Origin: Actinomycetes bacterium
GTDB lineage: Bacteria; Actinomycetota; Actinomycetes; Actinomycetales; Actinomycetaceae
Length of the DNA stretch: 60,769 nucleotides
Direction: 5' to 3'
Assembly: GCA_023426345.1 (NCBI GenBank)
Contig: JAFAAX010000153.1
Span: 1-60,769, forward strand
Under the pieces are notes generated by a model. That model was not told where the DNA came from, did not search any database, and saw only the letters and a list, made by a program, of their open reading frames with translations. Made by a program: the position numbers and the translations under genes. Positions 54,429-60,769 of this stretch are shown here, one piece after another. Within the stretch, counting starts at the first letter, position 1. Each line of letters opens with the position of its first letter.

Positions 54429-54656
54429 TCAGTCGAGGCTCGCGGCGTCGACCTCGGCGATGGGCACGACGCGGGCCGGGAAGTTCCGGACCCGCATGTA
54501 GGACAGGAGGAAGTCGCGGTGATCCTCGCAGGTCAACCACGTCTTGTGGCGGTCGCGGTGGATCGCGGGATTGCGCCAGACGATCGCCAGGGTCGCCGGG
54601 TTCTCGCATCCGCGCGCCGAGCAGATCCCGTCGCGCGGACCACGGGCCAGAGCCAT
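54429..54656 (-). CDS. Small conserved actinobacterial Cys/His-rich protein
   Basis: A 75-residue soluble protein. Two Cys residues in GICSARGCENPAT, then WRNPAIHRDRHKTWLTCEDH with a further Cys and several His, could bind zinc. The pattern recurs in small actinobacterial proteins of unknown function, sometimes misnamed acetone carboxylase in databases. The ATG at 54656 has GGGAGG 5 nt upstream; in-frame starts at 54671 and 54707 are possible but poorly placed. Its 3' end is 4 nt from the right arm of the inverted-repeat element. It is divergent from the SixA-like phosphatase and shares a promoter region with it. Confidence 0.8.
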   Translation of the reverse strand: MALARGPRDGICSARGCENPATLAIVWRNPAIHRDRHKTWLTCEDHRDFLLSYMRVRNFPARVVPIAEVDAASLD

Positions 54657-54680
54657 GTCCACCTCCCTCATCGACTCCTC

Positions 54681-54687
54681 TAGCCTA
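54681..54687. promoter_or_regulatory. Overlapping divergent -10 boxes
   Basis: TAGCCT on the plus strand (54681-54686) ends 7 nt before the ATG at 54694. On the minus strand the same bases read TAGGCT (54687-54682), about 26 nt before the ATG at 54656. The two boxes share five base pairs, so one short site would serve both genes and both cannot be occupied at once. Confidence 0.6.
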
Positions 54688-54693
54688 GGGGAC

Positions 54694-55203
54694 ATGGCGA
54701 CGCGCACCCTGGTCCTGGTCCGTCACGCGGCGGCGGAGCCCTGGAGCTCCGGAGGCGACCGCTCGCGTGCCCTGTCGGCCGCGGGCGTGGATCAGGCCGC
54801 GCGCCTGGGCCGCCTGATCCACCCGCTGGCGCCGCGCGTCGACTGCGCGATGGTGTCCTCGGCCCGCCGGGCGCGCCAGACGATGGCCGGCCTGGCGCGG
54901 TCGCTCGCCGTGGGCCGCACGCAGGTGCGCGACGACCTCTATCTGTGCGCGCCGGACGAGGCGCTGGGATCCGTCCGGGCCCTGGACGGGAGCTGCGCGG
55001 CGGCGATGGTGGTCGGGCACGAGCCGACGATCTCAGCGGCGGCCTGGATGCTGGCGGCCTCGCAGGAGGAGCGCGACCTGGTGGCCGGGGGAGTCCCCAC
55101 GGCCACGGCGCTCGTGCTCCGGTTCTCGGGGCGGTGGGCCGATCTGGCCGACGGGTCGTGCTCCCTGGAGACGGTCCACGCGGCCCGGTGGACCGGCCCG
55201 TGA
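54694..55203 (+). CDS. SixA-like histidine phosphatase
   Basis: A 169-residue phosphohistidine-phosphatase-type protein. The catalytic LVLVRHAAAEP is at residues 6-16, the Arg pair in SSARRARQT near residue 57 and the second catalytic His in MVVGHEPTI near residue 108. The short length and RHA motif set it apart from the longer phosphatase at 52495. Bacterial SixA removes phosphate from phosphotransfer proteins; whether this one does is unknown. The ATG at 54694 follows the -10 box by 7 nt and is probably leaderless. It is followed by yebC after 86 nt. Confidence 0.88.
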   Translation: MATRTLVLVRHAAAEPWSSGGDRSRALSAAGVDQAARLGRLIHPLAPRVDCAMVSSARRARQTMAGLARSLAVGRTQVRDDLYLCAPDEALGSVRALDGSCAAAMVVGHEPTISAAAWMLAASQEERDLVAGGVPTATALVLRFSGRWADLADGSCSLETVHAARWTGP

Positions 55204-55247
55204 GGCGGGCGCCGGGCCCCGGGCGACGGGCCCGGCCGCGGCGACGG

Positions 55248-55290
55248 TAGAATGGGCCGGTACATGTCCGAAGGCTTGAGGGAGCACTGA
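55248..55290 (+). promoter_or_regulatory. yebC promoter and overlapping 8-codon upstream ORF
   Basis: The -10 box TAGAAT (55248-55253) is followed by an ATG at 55264 that opens MSEGLREH and stops with the TGA at 55288-55290. That stop overlaps the yebC ATG (TGATG). The yebC ribosome binding site GAGGGAG lies inside this small ORF. Transcription would begin a few bases before the small ATG, so it could be read first and coupled to yebC. Confidence 0.5.
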
Positions 55291-56057
55291 TGTCGGGACA
55301 CTCCAAGTGGGCCACCACGAAGCACAAGAAGGCGGCGATCGACGCCAAGCGCGGCAAGCTCTTCGCCCGCCTCATCAAGAACATCGAGGTGGCCGCCCGC
55401 ACGGGCGGCGGTGACCCCGCCGGGAACCCGACGCTCTACGACGCCGTCCAGAAGGCGAAGAAGAACTCCGTGCCCGCCGACAACATCGACCGCGCCGTCA
55501 AGCGCGGCTCCGGCGCCGAGGGCGGCGGCGCGCAGTACGAGACCATCATGTACGAGGGCTACGGCCCCCACGGCGTCGCGTTCCTCGTCGAGTGCCTGAC
55601 GGACAACCGCAACCGCGCGGCCTCCGACGTGCGGCTGGCGTTCACCCGGTCGGGCGGCAACCTGGCTGACCCGGGGTCCGTGTCCTACCTGTTCACCCGC
55701 CGCGGCGTCATCGAGGTCCCGGCGGCTCCGGGCGTCGACGAGGACTCCCTGATGGAGGCCGTCCTGGACGCGGGCGCCGATGACGTCGAGCCCGTGGGCG
55801 ACGATCTGTTCGTCATCTCCTGCGACCCCGGCGACCTGGTGCAGGTCCGCACCGCCCTGCAGAGCGCGGGCATCGACTACGACTCCGCCGAGGCGCAGTT
55901 CGTCCCCTCCACCGAGGTCGACCTGGATCTCGAGGGCGTCACCAAGGTCCAGCGCCTCATCGACGCGCTGGAGGACTCCGACGACGTCCAGAACATCTAC
56001 CAGAACATGACGATGTCCGACGAGGTCCGCGAGGCCTTCGAGTCCGAGGACGACTGA
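55290..56057 (+). CDS. yebC: YebC/PmpR-family DNA-binding protein
   Basis: A 255-residue cytoplasmic protein of the YebC family, whose members act as transcription regulators or in translation. It starts MSGHSKWATTKHKKAAIDAK, the invariant N terminus, followed by KLFARLIKNIEVAAR, VPADNIDRAVKRGSG and the central YEGYGPHGVAFLVECLTDN. The C-terminal domain is complete. Its position directly before ruvCAB is conserved in actinobacteria and many other bacteria. RuvC follows by 16 nt. Confidence 0.96.
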   Translation: MSGHSKWATTKHKKAAIDAKRGKLFARLIKNIEVAARTGGGDPAGNPTLYDAVQKAKKNSVPADNIDRAVKRGSGAEGGGAQYETIMYEGYGPHGVAFLVECLTDNRNRAASDVRLAFTRSGGNLADPGSVSYLFTRRGVIEVPAAPGVDEDSLMEAVLDAGADDVEPVGDDLFVISCDPGDLVQVRTALQSAGIDYDSAEAQFVPSTEVDLDLEGVTKVQRLIDALEDSDDVQNIYQNMTMSDEVREAFESEDD

Positions 56058-56073
56058 GCGGATCGGGCGCGGC

Positions 56074-56709
56074 ATGCGCGTGATGGGGATCGACCCGGGG
56101 ATCACCCGATGCGGCATCGGCGTGGTCGACGTCGACGAGGCGCGCCGGGCCTCCTTGGTCCACGTGCGCGTCGCTCGGTCCTCGACGCGGATGGCCACCC
56201 ACTTCCGGCTGCGCGGGATCGCCGACGAGATCGACGAGGTCATCGCCGCCTACGCCCCGGAGGTGGTCGCCATCGAGCGCGTCTTCGCCCAGGAGAACCT
56301 CCAGTCCGTCACCACGACCATGCAGGTGATGGGGGCGGCGATGGTGTGCGTGGGACGCGCCGGACTGCCGATGGCCGTCTACACGCCCTCCGAGGTCAAG
56401 GCCGCGATCTCCGGCAACGGCACGGCCGGCAAGCCGCAGGTCGAGCACATGGTGGCGCGGGTCTTGCGCCTGCCGGAGGTGATCACTCCCGCTGACGCCT
56501 CCGACGCCCTGGCCATCGCGATCTGCCACGCCTGGAAGGGCACGGGGCTGCTCGGCGCCGGCGACGACTCGCGGATGTCGGTGTCCCTGTCCGGCAAGGT
56601 GACGGCGAAGGGCGCCGTCACCCCCGCGCAGCGCGCTTGGCTGGAGGCGCAGGCCGCCCAGCGGCGCACCGGCGCGGTGGATCCGCGGCTGCGGCGTCGC
56701 GGGCGATAG
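56074..56709 (+). CDS. ruvC: Crossover junction endodeoxyribonuclease RuvC
   Basis: RuvC cuts Holliday junctions left by RuvAB during recombination. The 211-residue protein starts MRVMGIDPGITRCGIGVVD with the first catalytic Asp at residue 7; the catalytic Glu is in VVAIERVFAQEN near residue 68 and the C-terminal acidic pair in DASDALAIAICH near residue 145. The tail after residue 185 is basic. It lies in a yebC-ruvC-ruvA-ruvB series and its TAG stop forms part of the ruvA -10 box. Confidence 0.97.
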   Translation: MRVMGIDPGITRCGIGVVDVDEARRASLVHVRVARSSTRMATHFRLRGIADEIDEVIAAYAPEVVAIERVFAQENLQSVTTTMQVMGAAMVCVGRAGLPMAVYTPSEVKAAISGNGTAGKPQVEHMVARVLRLPEVITPADASDALAIAICHAWKGTGLLGAGDDSRMSVSLSGKVTAKGAVTPAQRAWLEAQAAQRRTGAVDPRLRRRGR

Positions 56710-56749
56710 GATCGTACAGATGTTCGCCCGACGGGAGGAGTGGGAATGA
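56707..56749 (+). promoter_or_regulatory. ruvA internal promoter and overlapping 9-codon leaderless ORF
   Basis: TAGGAT (56707-56712) overlaps the ruvC stop. Seven nt later an ATG at 56720 opens MFARREEWE, which ends at the TGA 56747-56749 overlapping the ruvA ATG at 56746 (ATGA). The ruvA ribosome site GGGAGGAG (56733-56740) lies within it. This is the geometry of a leaderless upstream ORF coupled to ruvA. It would give ruvAB a promoter of its own. Confidence 0.5.
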
Positions 56750-57342
56750 TCGCGCAGGTCACGGGCATGGTCCACGAGGTCGGCCTGGACGCGGTGACCG
56801 TCGTGACCGGCGGGATCGGCTGGAAGGTCCTCGTCACCCCTCCCACGGCCCAGACGCTGACGGCCGGCGCGGAGGCGACACTGCACACCTCGTTGGTCGT
56901 CCGCGAGGACTCCCTCACGCTGTTCGGCTTCCGCAGCGCCGACGAGCGCGACGTCTTCGAGCGCCTCCAGACCGTCTCCGGGGTGGGCCCGCGCATCGCC
57001 CTGGCGGCGCTGGCCGTCCTCAGCCCCGACGACCTGCGCCGGGCGATCGCCGCGGGCGACCTGGCCGCACTCCAGCGGATCCCGGGCATCGGGAAGAAGT
57101 CCGCCCAGCGCCTCGTCCTGGAGATCGGGGACAAACTGGGCGTCTCCGCCATGATCGACGAGGGCGCCCCCGTGGCGGGCTCCGTCGACCAGGTGGCCAT
57201 GGAGGTCAAGGACGCCCTGGTCCAGCTGGGCTGGACGGAGGCGGTCGCGCAGAAGTCCGTCGACGCGCTGTCCGGCAGCGGGCTGGGCGCCTCCGACATG
57301 CTCCGCGCCGCCCTGCTGAGCTTGGGAGGCCACCGTGGATGA
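56746..57342 (+). CDS. ruvA: Holliday junction branch migration protein RuvA
   Basis: RuvA binds four-way junctions as a tetramer and loads the RuvB motor. The 198-residue protein has the N-terminal OB fold (MIAQVTGMVHEVGLDAVTVV), two helix-hairpin-helix motifs (VSGVGPRIALAALAVL and IPGIGKKSAQRLVLEI) and the C-terminal RuvB-contact domain (VAMEVKDALVQLGWTEAVA). The ATG at 56746 has GGGAGGAG 5 nt upstream; a GTG two codons earlier is less likely. It overlaps ruvB by 8 nt. Confidence 0.97.
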   Translation: MIAQVTGMVHEVGLDAVTVVTGGIGWKVLVTPPTAQTLTAGAEATLHTSLVVREDSLTLFGFRSADERDVFERLQTVSGVGPRIALAALAVLSPDDLRRAIAAGDLAALQRIPGIGKKSAQRLVLEIGDKLGVSAMIDEGAPVAGSVDQVAMEVKDALVQLGWTEAVAQKSVDALSGSGLGASDMLRAALLSLGGHRG

Positions 57343-58375
57343 CGACGACCTTGGCCAGGGCGCGCGGATCGTCGCGCCCGACGCCTCCGAGCTCGAACGC
57401 GCGGCGGAGGCCGCGCTGCGCCCCAAGCGCCTCGCGGACTTCATCGGGCAGACGACGGTGCGCTCGCAGCTGCAGCTCGTCCTCGACGCGGCCCGCGGAC
57501 GCGGGGTGACGCCCGACCATGTGCTGCTCGCGGGCCCCCCGGGGCTCGGCAAGACGACGCTCGCCATGATCATCGCGGCGGAGATGGGCACGTCCCTGCG
57601 TCTCACGTCCGGTCCGGCCGTCCAACACGCCGGGGATCTGGCAGCGATCCTGTCGGGCCTGCAGGAGGGCGACATCCTCTTCATCGACGAGATCCACCGG
57701 CTGGCCCGCACCGCGGAGGAGATGCTCTACCTGGCGATGGAGGACTTCCGCGTCGATGTCGTCGTGGGAAAGGGCCCGGGCGCCACCTCGATCCCCCTGA
57801 CGCTGCCGCCGTTCACGGTCGTGGGCGCCACCACGCGCTCGGGCCTGCTGCCGGCGCCCCTGCGGGACCGTTTCGGATTCACGGCGCATCTGGAGTTCTA
57901 CGAGGTCGACGAGCTCGAGCAGGTGGTCCGCCGGTCGGCGGGCCTGCTCGACGTGCCGGTCGACGACCGCGCCGCCCACGAGATCGCGTCGCGCTCGCGC
58001 GGCACGCCCCGCATCGCGAACCGGCTCCTGCGACGCGTCGTCGACTTCGCCCAGGTCAACGGCGACGGCCGCGTCTCGCTGGCGGCCGCTGAGGGGGCGC
58101 TGACGCTCTTCGAGGTCGACAAGTCCGGCCTGGACCGGCTGGACCGCGCCGTCCTGGAGGCGCTGTGCCGGCGTTTCGGCGGAGGGCCGGTGGGTCTGAC
58201 GACGCTGGCGGTCACCGTCGGCGAGGAGGCCGAGACGGTGGAGACCGTGGCCGAGCCCTATCTGGTGCGCGAGGGCTTCATGATCCGCACGCCGCGGGGG
58301 CGCGCCGCCACGTCGGCCGCCTGGTCCCACCTCGGGCTGACCCCTCCGGGTGCGGAGGGGGCTCTGTTCGGCTGA
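57335..58375 (+). CDS. ruvB: Holliday junction branch migration ATPase RuvB
   Basis: The hexameric AAA+ motor of branch migration. The 346-residue protein has Walker A GPPGLGKTTLAMII near residue 65, Walker B ILFIDEIHRL near 113, sensor 1 GATTRSGLLPAPLRDRFG with the Arg finger near 170, and the C-terminal winged helix ending IRTPRGRAATSAAWSHLGL. The GTG at 57335 lies inside the end of ruvA and follows GGGAGG by 5 nt. It closes the ruv operon, 114 nt before yajC. Confidence 0.98.
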   Translation: MDDDDLGQGARIVAPDASELERAAEAALRPKRLADFIGQTTVRSQLQLVLDAARGRGVTPDHVLLAGPPGLGKTTLAMIIAAEMGTSLRLTSGPAVQHAGDLAAILSGLQEGDILFIDEIHRLARTAEEMLYLAMEDFRVDVVVGKGPGATSIPLTLPPFTVVGATTRSGLLPAPLRDRFGFTAHLEFYEVDELEQVVRRSAGLLDVPVDDRAAHEIASRSRGTPRIANRLLRRVVDFAQVNGDGRVSLAAAEGALTLFEVDKSGLDRLDRAVLEALCRRFGGGPVGLTTLAVTVGEEAETVETVAEPYLVREGFMIRTPRGRAATSAAWSHLGLTPPGAEGALFG

Positions 58376-58421
58376 GGACGGCTCCGGGTCACGGCGTTCG
58401 CCCCGCGCCCCCCCGGGGCAC

Positions 58422-58427
58422 TACACT
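58422..58427 (+). promoter_or_regulatory. -10 box TACACT of yajC-secD
   Basis: TACACT in the 114-nt gap between ruvB and yajC fits the -10 consensus and would give a leader of about 55 nt. A separate transcription unit for the secretion genes is likely. Confidence 0.45.
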
Positions 58428-58489
58428 GCAACGGGCGTCGCGTGCCGCCGGGGCATGTGCGCGCAGACCGACATGAGAAGAGGTCCTCC

Positions 58490-58918
58490 GTGGGTTCAGG
58501 TTCGGGTTCGATGGTCTTCCTGCTGGTGATGCTCCTGCTGCTCGTCTTCATGATGTGGTCGGGCAACCGCAGCCGCAAGAAGATGCAGCAGCAGCAGGAG
58601 GACCAGCGTCAGCGGCTCGCGGACGGCATGGTCGCCGGCGCCTGGATGAAGACGACCAGCGGATTCTGGGGCCGCTTCGTGGACCGCGACGGGGACGTCG
58701 TCATCCTGGAGACGCCGAACGGGACCGAGACCTATTGGGACATCGCGGCGATCCGCGACCTCGGGGAGCCCCCCTTCGCGTCCGACGAGCCGGAGCCCGT
58801 CACCGAGGAGGAGCCCGAGGCGCCGGTCCTGGGCCTCGACGGGCCCGCGTTCGAGCAGAACGCCGAGCCGCCGAGCTCGGCGGTCGAGCTGACGGACGAC
58901 GACGACACGAAGAACTGA
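58490..58918 (+). CDS. yajC: Preprotein translocase accessory subunit YajC
   Basis: A 142-residue single-pass membrane protein. The hydrophobic helix MVFLLVMLLLLVFMMWSGNR (residues 8-27) is followed by a basic coiled stretch with poly-Gln (KKMQQQQEDQRQ) and the YajC domain core MVAGAWMKTTSGFWGRFVDR. An acidic Pro/Glu-rich tail follows. YajC associates with SecD-SecF in the Sec translocase. The GTG at 58490 follows AGAAGAGG; an ATG at 58511 at the helix start is an alternative. secD follows. Confidence 0.9.
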   Translation: MGSGSGSMVFLLVMLLLLVFMMWSGNRSRKKMQQQQEDQRQRLADGMVAGAWMKTTSGFWGRFVDRDGDVVILETPNGTETYWDIAAIRDLGEPPFASDEPEPVTEEEPEAPVLGLDGPAFEQNAEPPSSAVELTDDDDTKN

Positions 58919-58923
58919 ACACA

Positions 58924-58940
58924 CCTCGCGGCTCGCGAGG
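58924..58940 (+). promoter_or_regulatory. Hairpin between yajC and secD
   Basis: CCTCGCG-GCT-CGCGAGG forms a perfect 7-bp stem 6 nt after the yajC stop. It may set the relative mRNA level of yajC and secD. Confidence 0.45.
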
Positions 58941-58963
58941 GCCCTTGCCGAAAGACTCCCATC

Positions 58964-60769
58964 GTGGCATCCCATCAGCGCCATCCCGTGCGCTCGCTCC
59001 TCACCCTGCTGATCGTCGTCGTCTTCGGCGCCGCGGCGCTGGTCGTCGGCCACCAGACCCAGGGCGCCACCTTCGTCCCGAAGCTGGCGCTCGACCTGGA
59101 GGGCGGCACGCAGTTGATCCTCACCCCCGTCGCGGCGGAGGGCACGGATCGGACCGTCACCGAGGCGGACATCACGCAGGCGATCGACATCATCCGCAAC
59201 CGCGTCGACGCGTCGGGCGTCTCGGAGGCCGAGATCACGTCGATGGGCTCGGACAACATCTCCGTGTCGCTGCCGGGGCACCCCAGCGAGGAGACGCTGG
59301 ATCTCATCCGCTCCTCCTCGCAGATGGACTTCCGTCCGGTGCTGCAGGTGGCCGCCGCCCAGACGCAGGCCTCCACCAGCGTCGGCTCGCAGAGCGGGGA
59401 CGCGCAGTCGGGGGAGCAGAGCGGCGCGGCGGCCTCCCAGTCCGGTGAGGCGGCTCAGAGCGACGACGGAGCCCAGTCCGGCGCGATGGTCTCGACGGCG
59501 ATCCCGGAGGATCAGGCGAGGACCTACGCGGACACGGACGGCGACGGGACGCTGTCCGACACGCCGGCGACGACGCCGACGGACCACTCCGACACCGCGT
59601 GGATCACCGAGCAGACGCTGTTCGACTTCTACACGCTGGACTGCACGGACCCCGAGTCCCGCGCCCAGGGGTCCACGTCGGATCCCGACAAGGCGTTCGT
59701 CGCCTGCGACGCGGACGGGCTCTCGAAGTACATCCTGGGACCCGTCGACGTCCAGGGCGCGGACCTGTCCAGCGCCTCGGCGGGCCTCGAGTACAACTCG
59801 ACGGGCCAGTCCACTGGCAAGTGGGGCGTCAACCTGGCCTTCGACGAGGCCGGGACGAAGGCGTTCGCCGAGACGTCGCAGCGGCTCTACGACCTCAAGA
59901 CCACGGACGCGACGCGCAACCGCTTCGCCGTGGTCCTCGACGGCAACGTCATCACCGCGCCGGCGATGAACGTGCCGATCACGGACGGCAAGGCGCAGAT
60001 CACCGGCAACTTCACGCCGGCGTCCGCCCGGTCGCTGGCGAACCAGCTGAGCTTCGGCTCCCTGCCGCTGAACTTCACCGTCCAGTCCGAGCAGCAGATC
60101 TCCGCGACCCTGGGCTCGGACCACCTCCAGAAGGGCCTGTGGGCGGGGCTCATCGGCCTCATCCTGGTCGTGCTGTACATGGTGTGGCAGTACCACGCGC
60201 TGTCCGCGCTGGCGGCCGGCTCCCTGGTGGTCTCCGCGGGCATCACCTACCTGGTCATCACCCTGCTGTCGTGGCTCATCGGCTACCGACTGTCGCTGCC
60301 CGGCGTGGCCGGCCTGATCATGGCGGTCGGCGTCACCGCGGACTCGTTCATCGTCTATTTCGAGCGCATCCGCGACGAGGTCCGCGACGGACGGCCGCTG
60401 TCGGCCGCCGTCGACGAGGGATGGGACCGGGCCAAGCGGACCATCGTGATCTCCGACACGGTCAACATCGTGGCCGCGGTCGTCCTCTATCTGCTGGCCG
60501 TGGGCGGCGTGCAGGGCTTCGCCTTCACGCTGGGCGTGACCACCGCGGTGGACCTGGTCATCATCTTCTTCTTCACGCACCCGATCATGGAGCTCCTGGT
60601 CGGCACCCGCTTCTTCGGCGAGGGACACCGGTTCTCCGGTTTCGACCCCGAGCATCTCGGCGCCAAGTCCAGCGCGATCTACGCGGGCCGCGGGCGCGTG
60701 AGCGCGCGCCGCCCGGCGGGCGGCGCGCAGCCGGCGCCGTCCCCGTCCTCGGGGACGGCGGGCGAGGAG
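58964..60769 (+). CDS. secD: Protein translocase subunit SecD (partial, 3' end outside the window)
   Basis: SecD uses the proton gradient to help proteins finish crossing the membrane. The open frame from the GTG at 58964 runs 602 codons to the right edge. Seen: a first membrane helix (LLTLLIVVVFGAAALVVG), the SecD hallmark LALDLEGGTQLIL, the RNRVDASGVSEAEI segment of the P1 domain and RFAVVLDGNVITAPAMN. The membrane block has GLIMAVGVTADSFIVYFERI and DTVNIVAAVVLYLLAVGGV. Residues about 130-185 are a Gln/Ser/Ala/Gly-rich insertion (AQSGEQSGAAASQSGEAAQS) not usual in the family. The ribosome site is weak (GAAAG); a GTG at 58988 is possible. Confidence 0.93.
   Translation, partial: MASHQRHPVRSLLTLLIVVVFGAAALVVGHQTQGATFVPKLALDLEGGTQLILTPVAAEGTDRTVTEADITQAIDIIRNRVDASGVSEAEITSMGSDNISVSLPGHPSEETLDLIRSSSQMDFRPVLQVAAAQTQASTSVGSQSGDAQSGEQSGAAASQSGEAAQSDDGAQSGAMVSTAIPEDQARTYADTDGDGTLSDTPATTPTDHSDTAWITEQTLFDFYTLDCTDPESRAQGSTSDPDKAFVACDADGLSKYILGPVDVQGADLSSASAGLEYNSTGQSTGKWGVNLAFDEAGTKAFAETSQRLYDLKTTDATRNRFAVVLDGNVITAPAMNVPITDGKAQITGNFTPASARSLANQLSFGSLPLNFTVQSEQQISATLGSDHLQKGLWAGLIGLILVVLYMVWQYHALSALAAGSLVVSAGITYLVITLLSWLIGYRLSLPGVAGLIMAVGVTADSFIVYFERIRDEVRDGRPLSAAVDEGWDRAKRTIVISDTVNIVAAVVLYLLAVGGVQGFAFTLGVTTAVDLVIIFFFTHPIMELLVGTRFFGEGHRFSGFDPEHLGAKSSAIYAGRGRVSARRPAGGAQPAPSPSSGTAGEE

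Noticed and set aside
54054..54683. ORFs of 120-209 residues across the inverted-repeat core and right arm
   Set aside because: They arise from repeat DNA, run antisense to the 75-residue conserved gene and lack initiation signals.

Overview
The window is high-GC (roughly 70-75 %), gene-dense chromosomal DNA from an actinobacterium. The evidence is the gene set (DUF3000, GlnA2 next to GlnE, an actinobacterial phosphatidylinositol mannoside locus, a GlgC/GlgA pair of GT4 type, treY/treZ/glgX), GTG starts, ATGA/GTGA gene overlaps and many apparently leaderless promoters. Gene order around thrS (thrS, HIT protein, pgsA, acyltransferase, pimA, later a Nudix gene) matches Mycobacterium tuberculosis. 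The bridge-type peptidoglycan genes, the serpin and the very high GC fit an Actinomyces/Schaalia-like host-associated member of the Actinomycetaceae. The genus is an inference. No phage, transposase, plasmid or CRISPR feature was seen.

Layout. 1-8780: end of an RNA methyltransferase, aconitase, a lipoprotein serpin, a prolyl-oligopeptidase-type S9 peptidase and dxs. 8803-13005: RNase D and DUF3000, a FemAB-type transferase, CorA. 13002-19380 (minus strand): a glgX-treY-treZ operon that turns glycogen into trehalose, coupled to corA by 4-nt overlaps. 19528-19944: five tRNA genes (Gly, Val, Gly, Cys, Val) followed by a strong hairpin. 20194-22559: an ATP-grasp ligase and a second FemAB protein, probably for peptidoglycan cross-bridges. 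22706-30588: thrS and the phosphatidylinositol/PIM operon with a PrsW-like protease and a Nudix hydrolase. 30602-42110: an N-acetylglucosamine/chitobiose utilisation locus. 42139-45648: serB-glgC divergent from glgA. 45794-53905: ABC ATPase, NfeD, SPFH protein, glnA2, glnE, histidine phosphatase, GNAT. 53926-54424: a non-coding inverted-repeat element. 54429-60769: small conserved protein, SixA-like phosphatase, YebC, ruvCAB, yajC and the first part of secD.

How the genes work together. The chitobiose locus has a divergent GH20 hexosaminidase, a ROK repressor with an operator in the shared promoter, a sugar ABC transporter without its own ATPase, a ROK sugar kinase, a 734-residue protein that fuses a GlmU-like nucleotidyltransferase domain to a phosphohexomutase, and a GH94 phosphorylase closely resembling N,N'-diacetylchitobiose phosphorylase. 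Together they would import GlcNAc dimers, split them with phosphate, and route GlcNAc-1-P and GlcNAc to GlcNAc-6-P or UDP-GlcNAc. Glycogen genes occur in two places, one for synthesis (glgC/glgA) and one for conversion to trehalose (glgX/treY/treZ).

The two most unusual features are the fused nucleotidyltransferase-mutase, whose nucleotide-binding loop is degenerate, and a family of non-coding elements in the two large gaps between convergent genes (4451-4710 and 53906-54428). These elements are built of 22-bp-period units (ACCGAASTCGSSG) in inverted halves; in the second case the halves form a perfect 104-bp inverted repeat.
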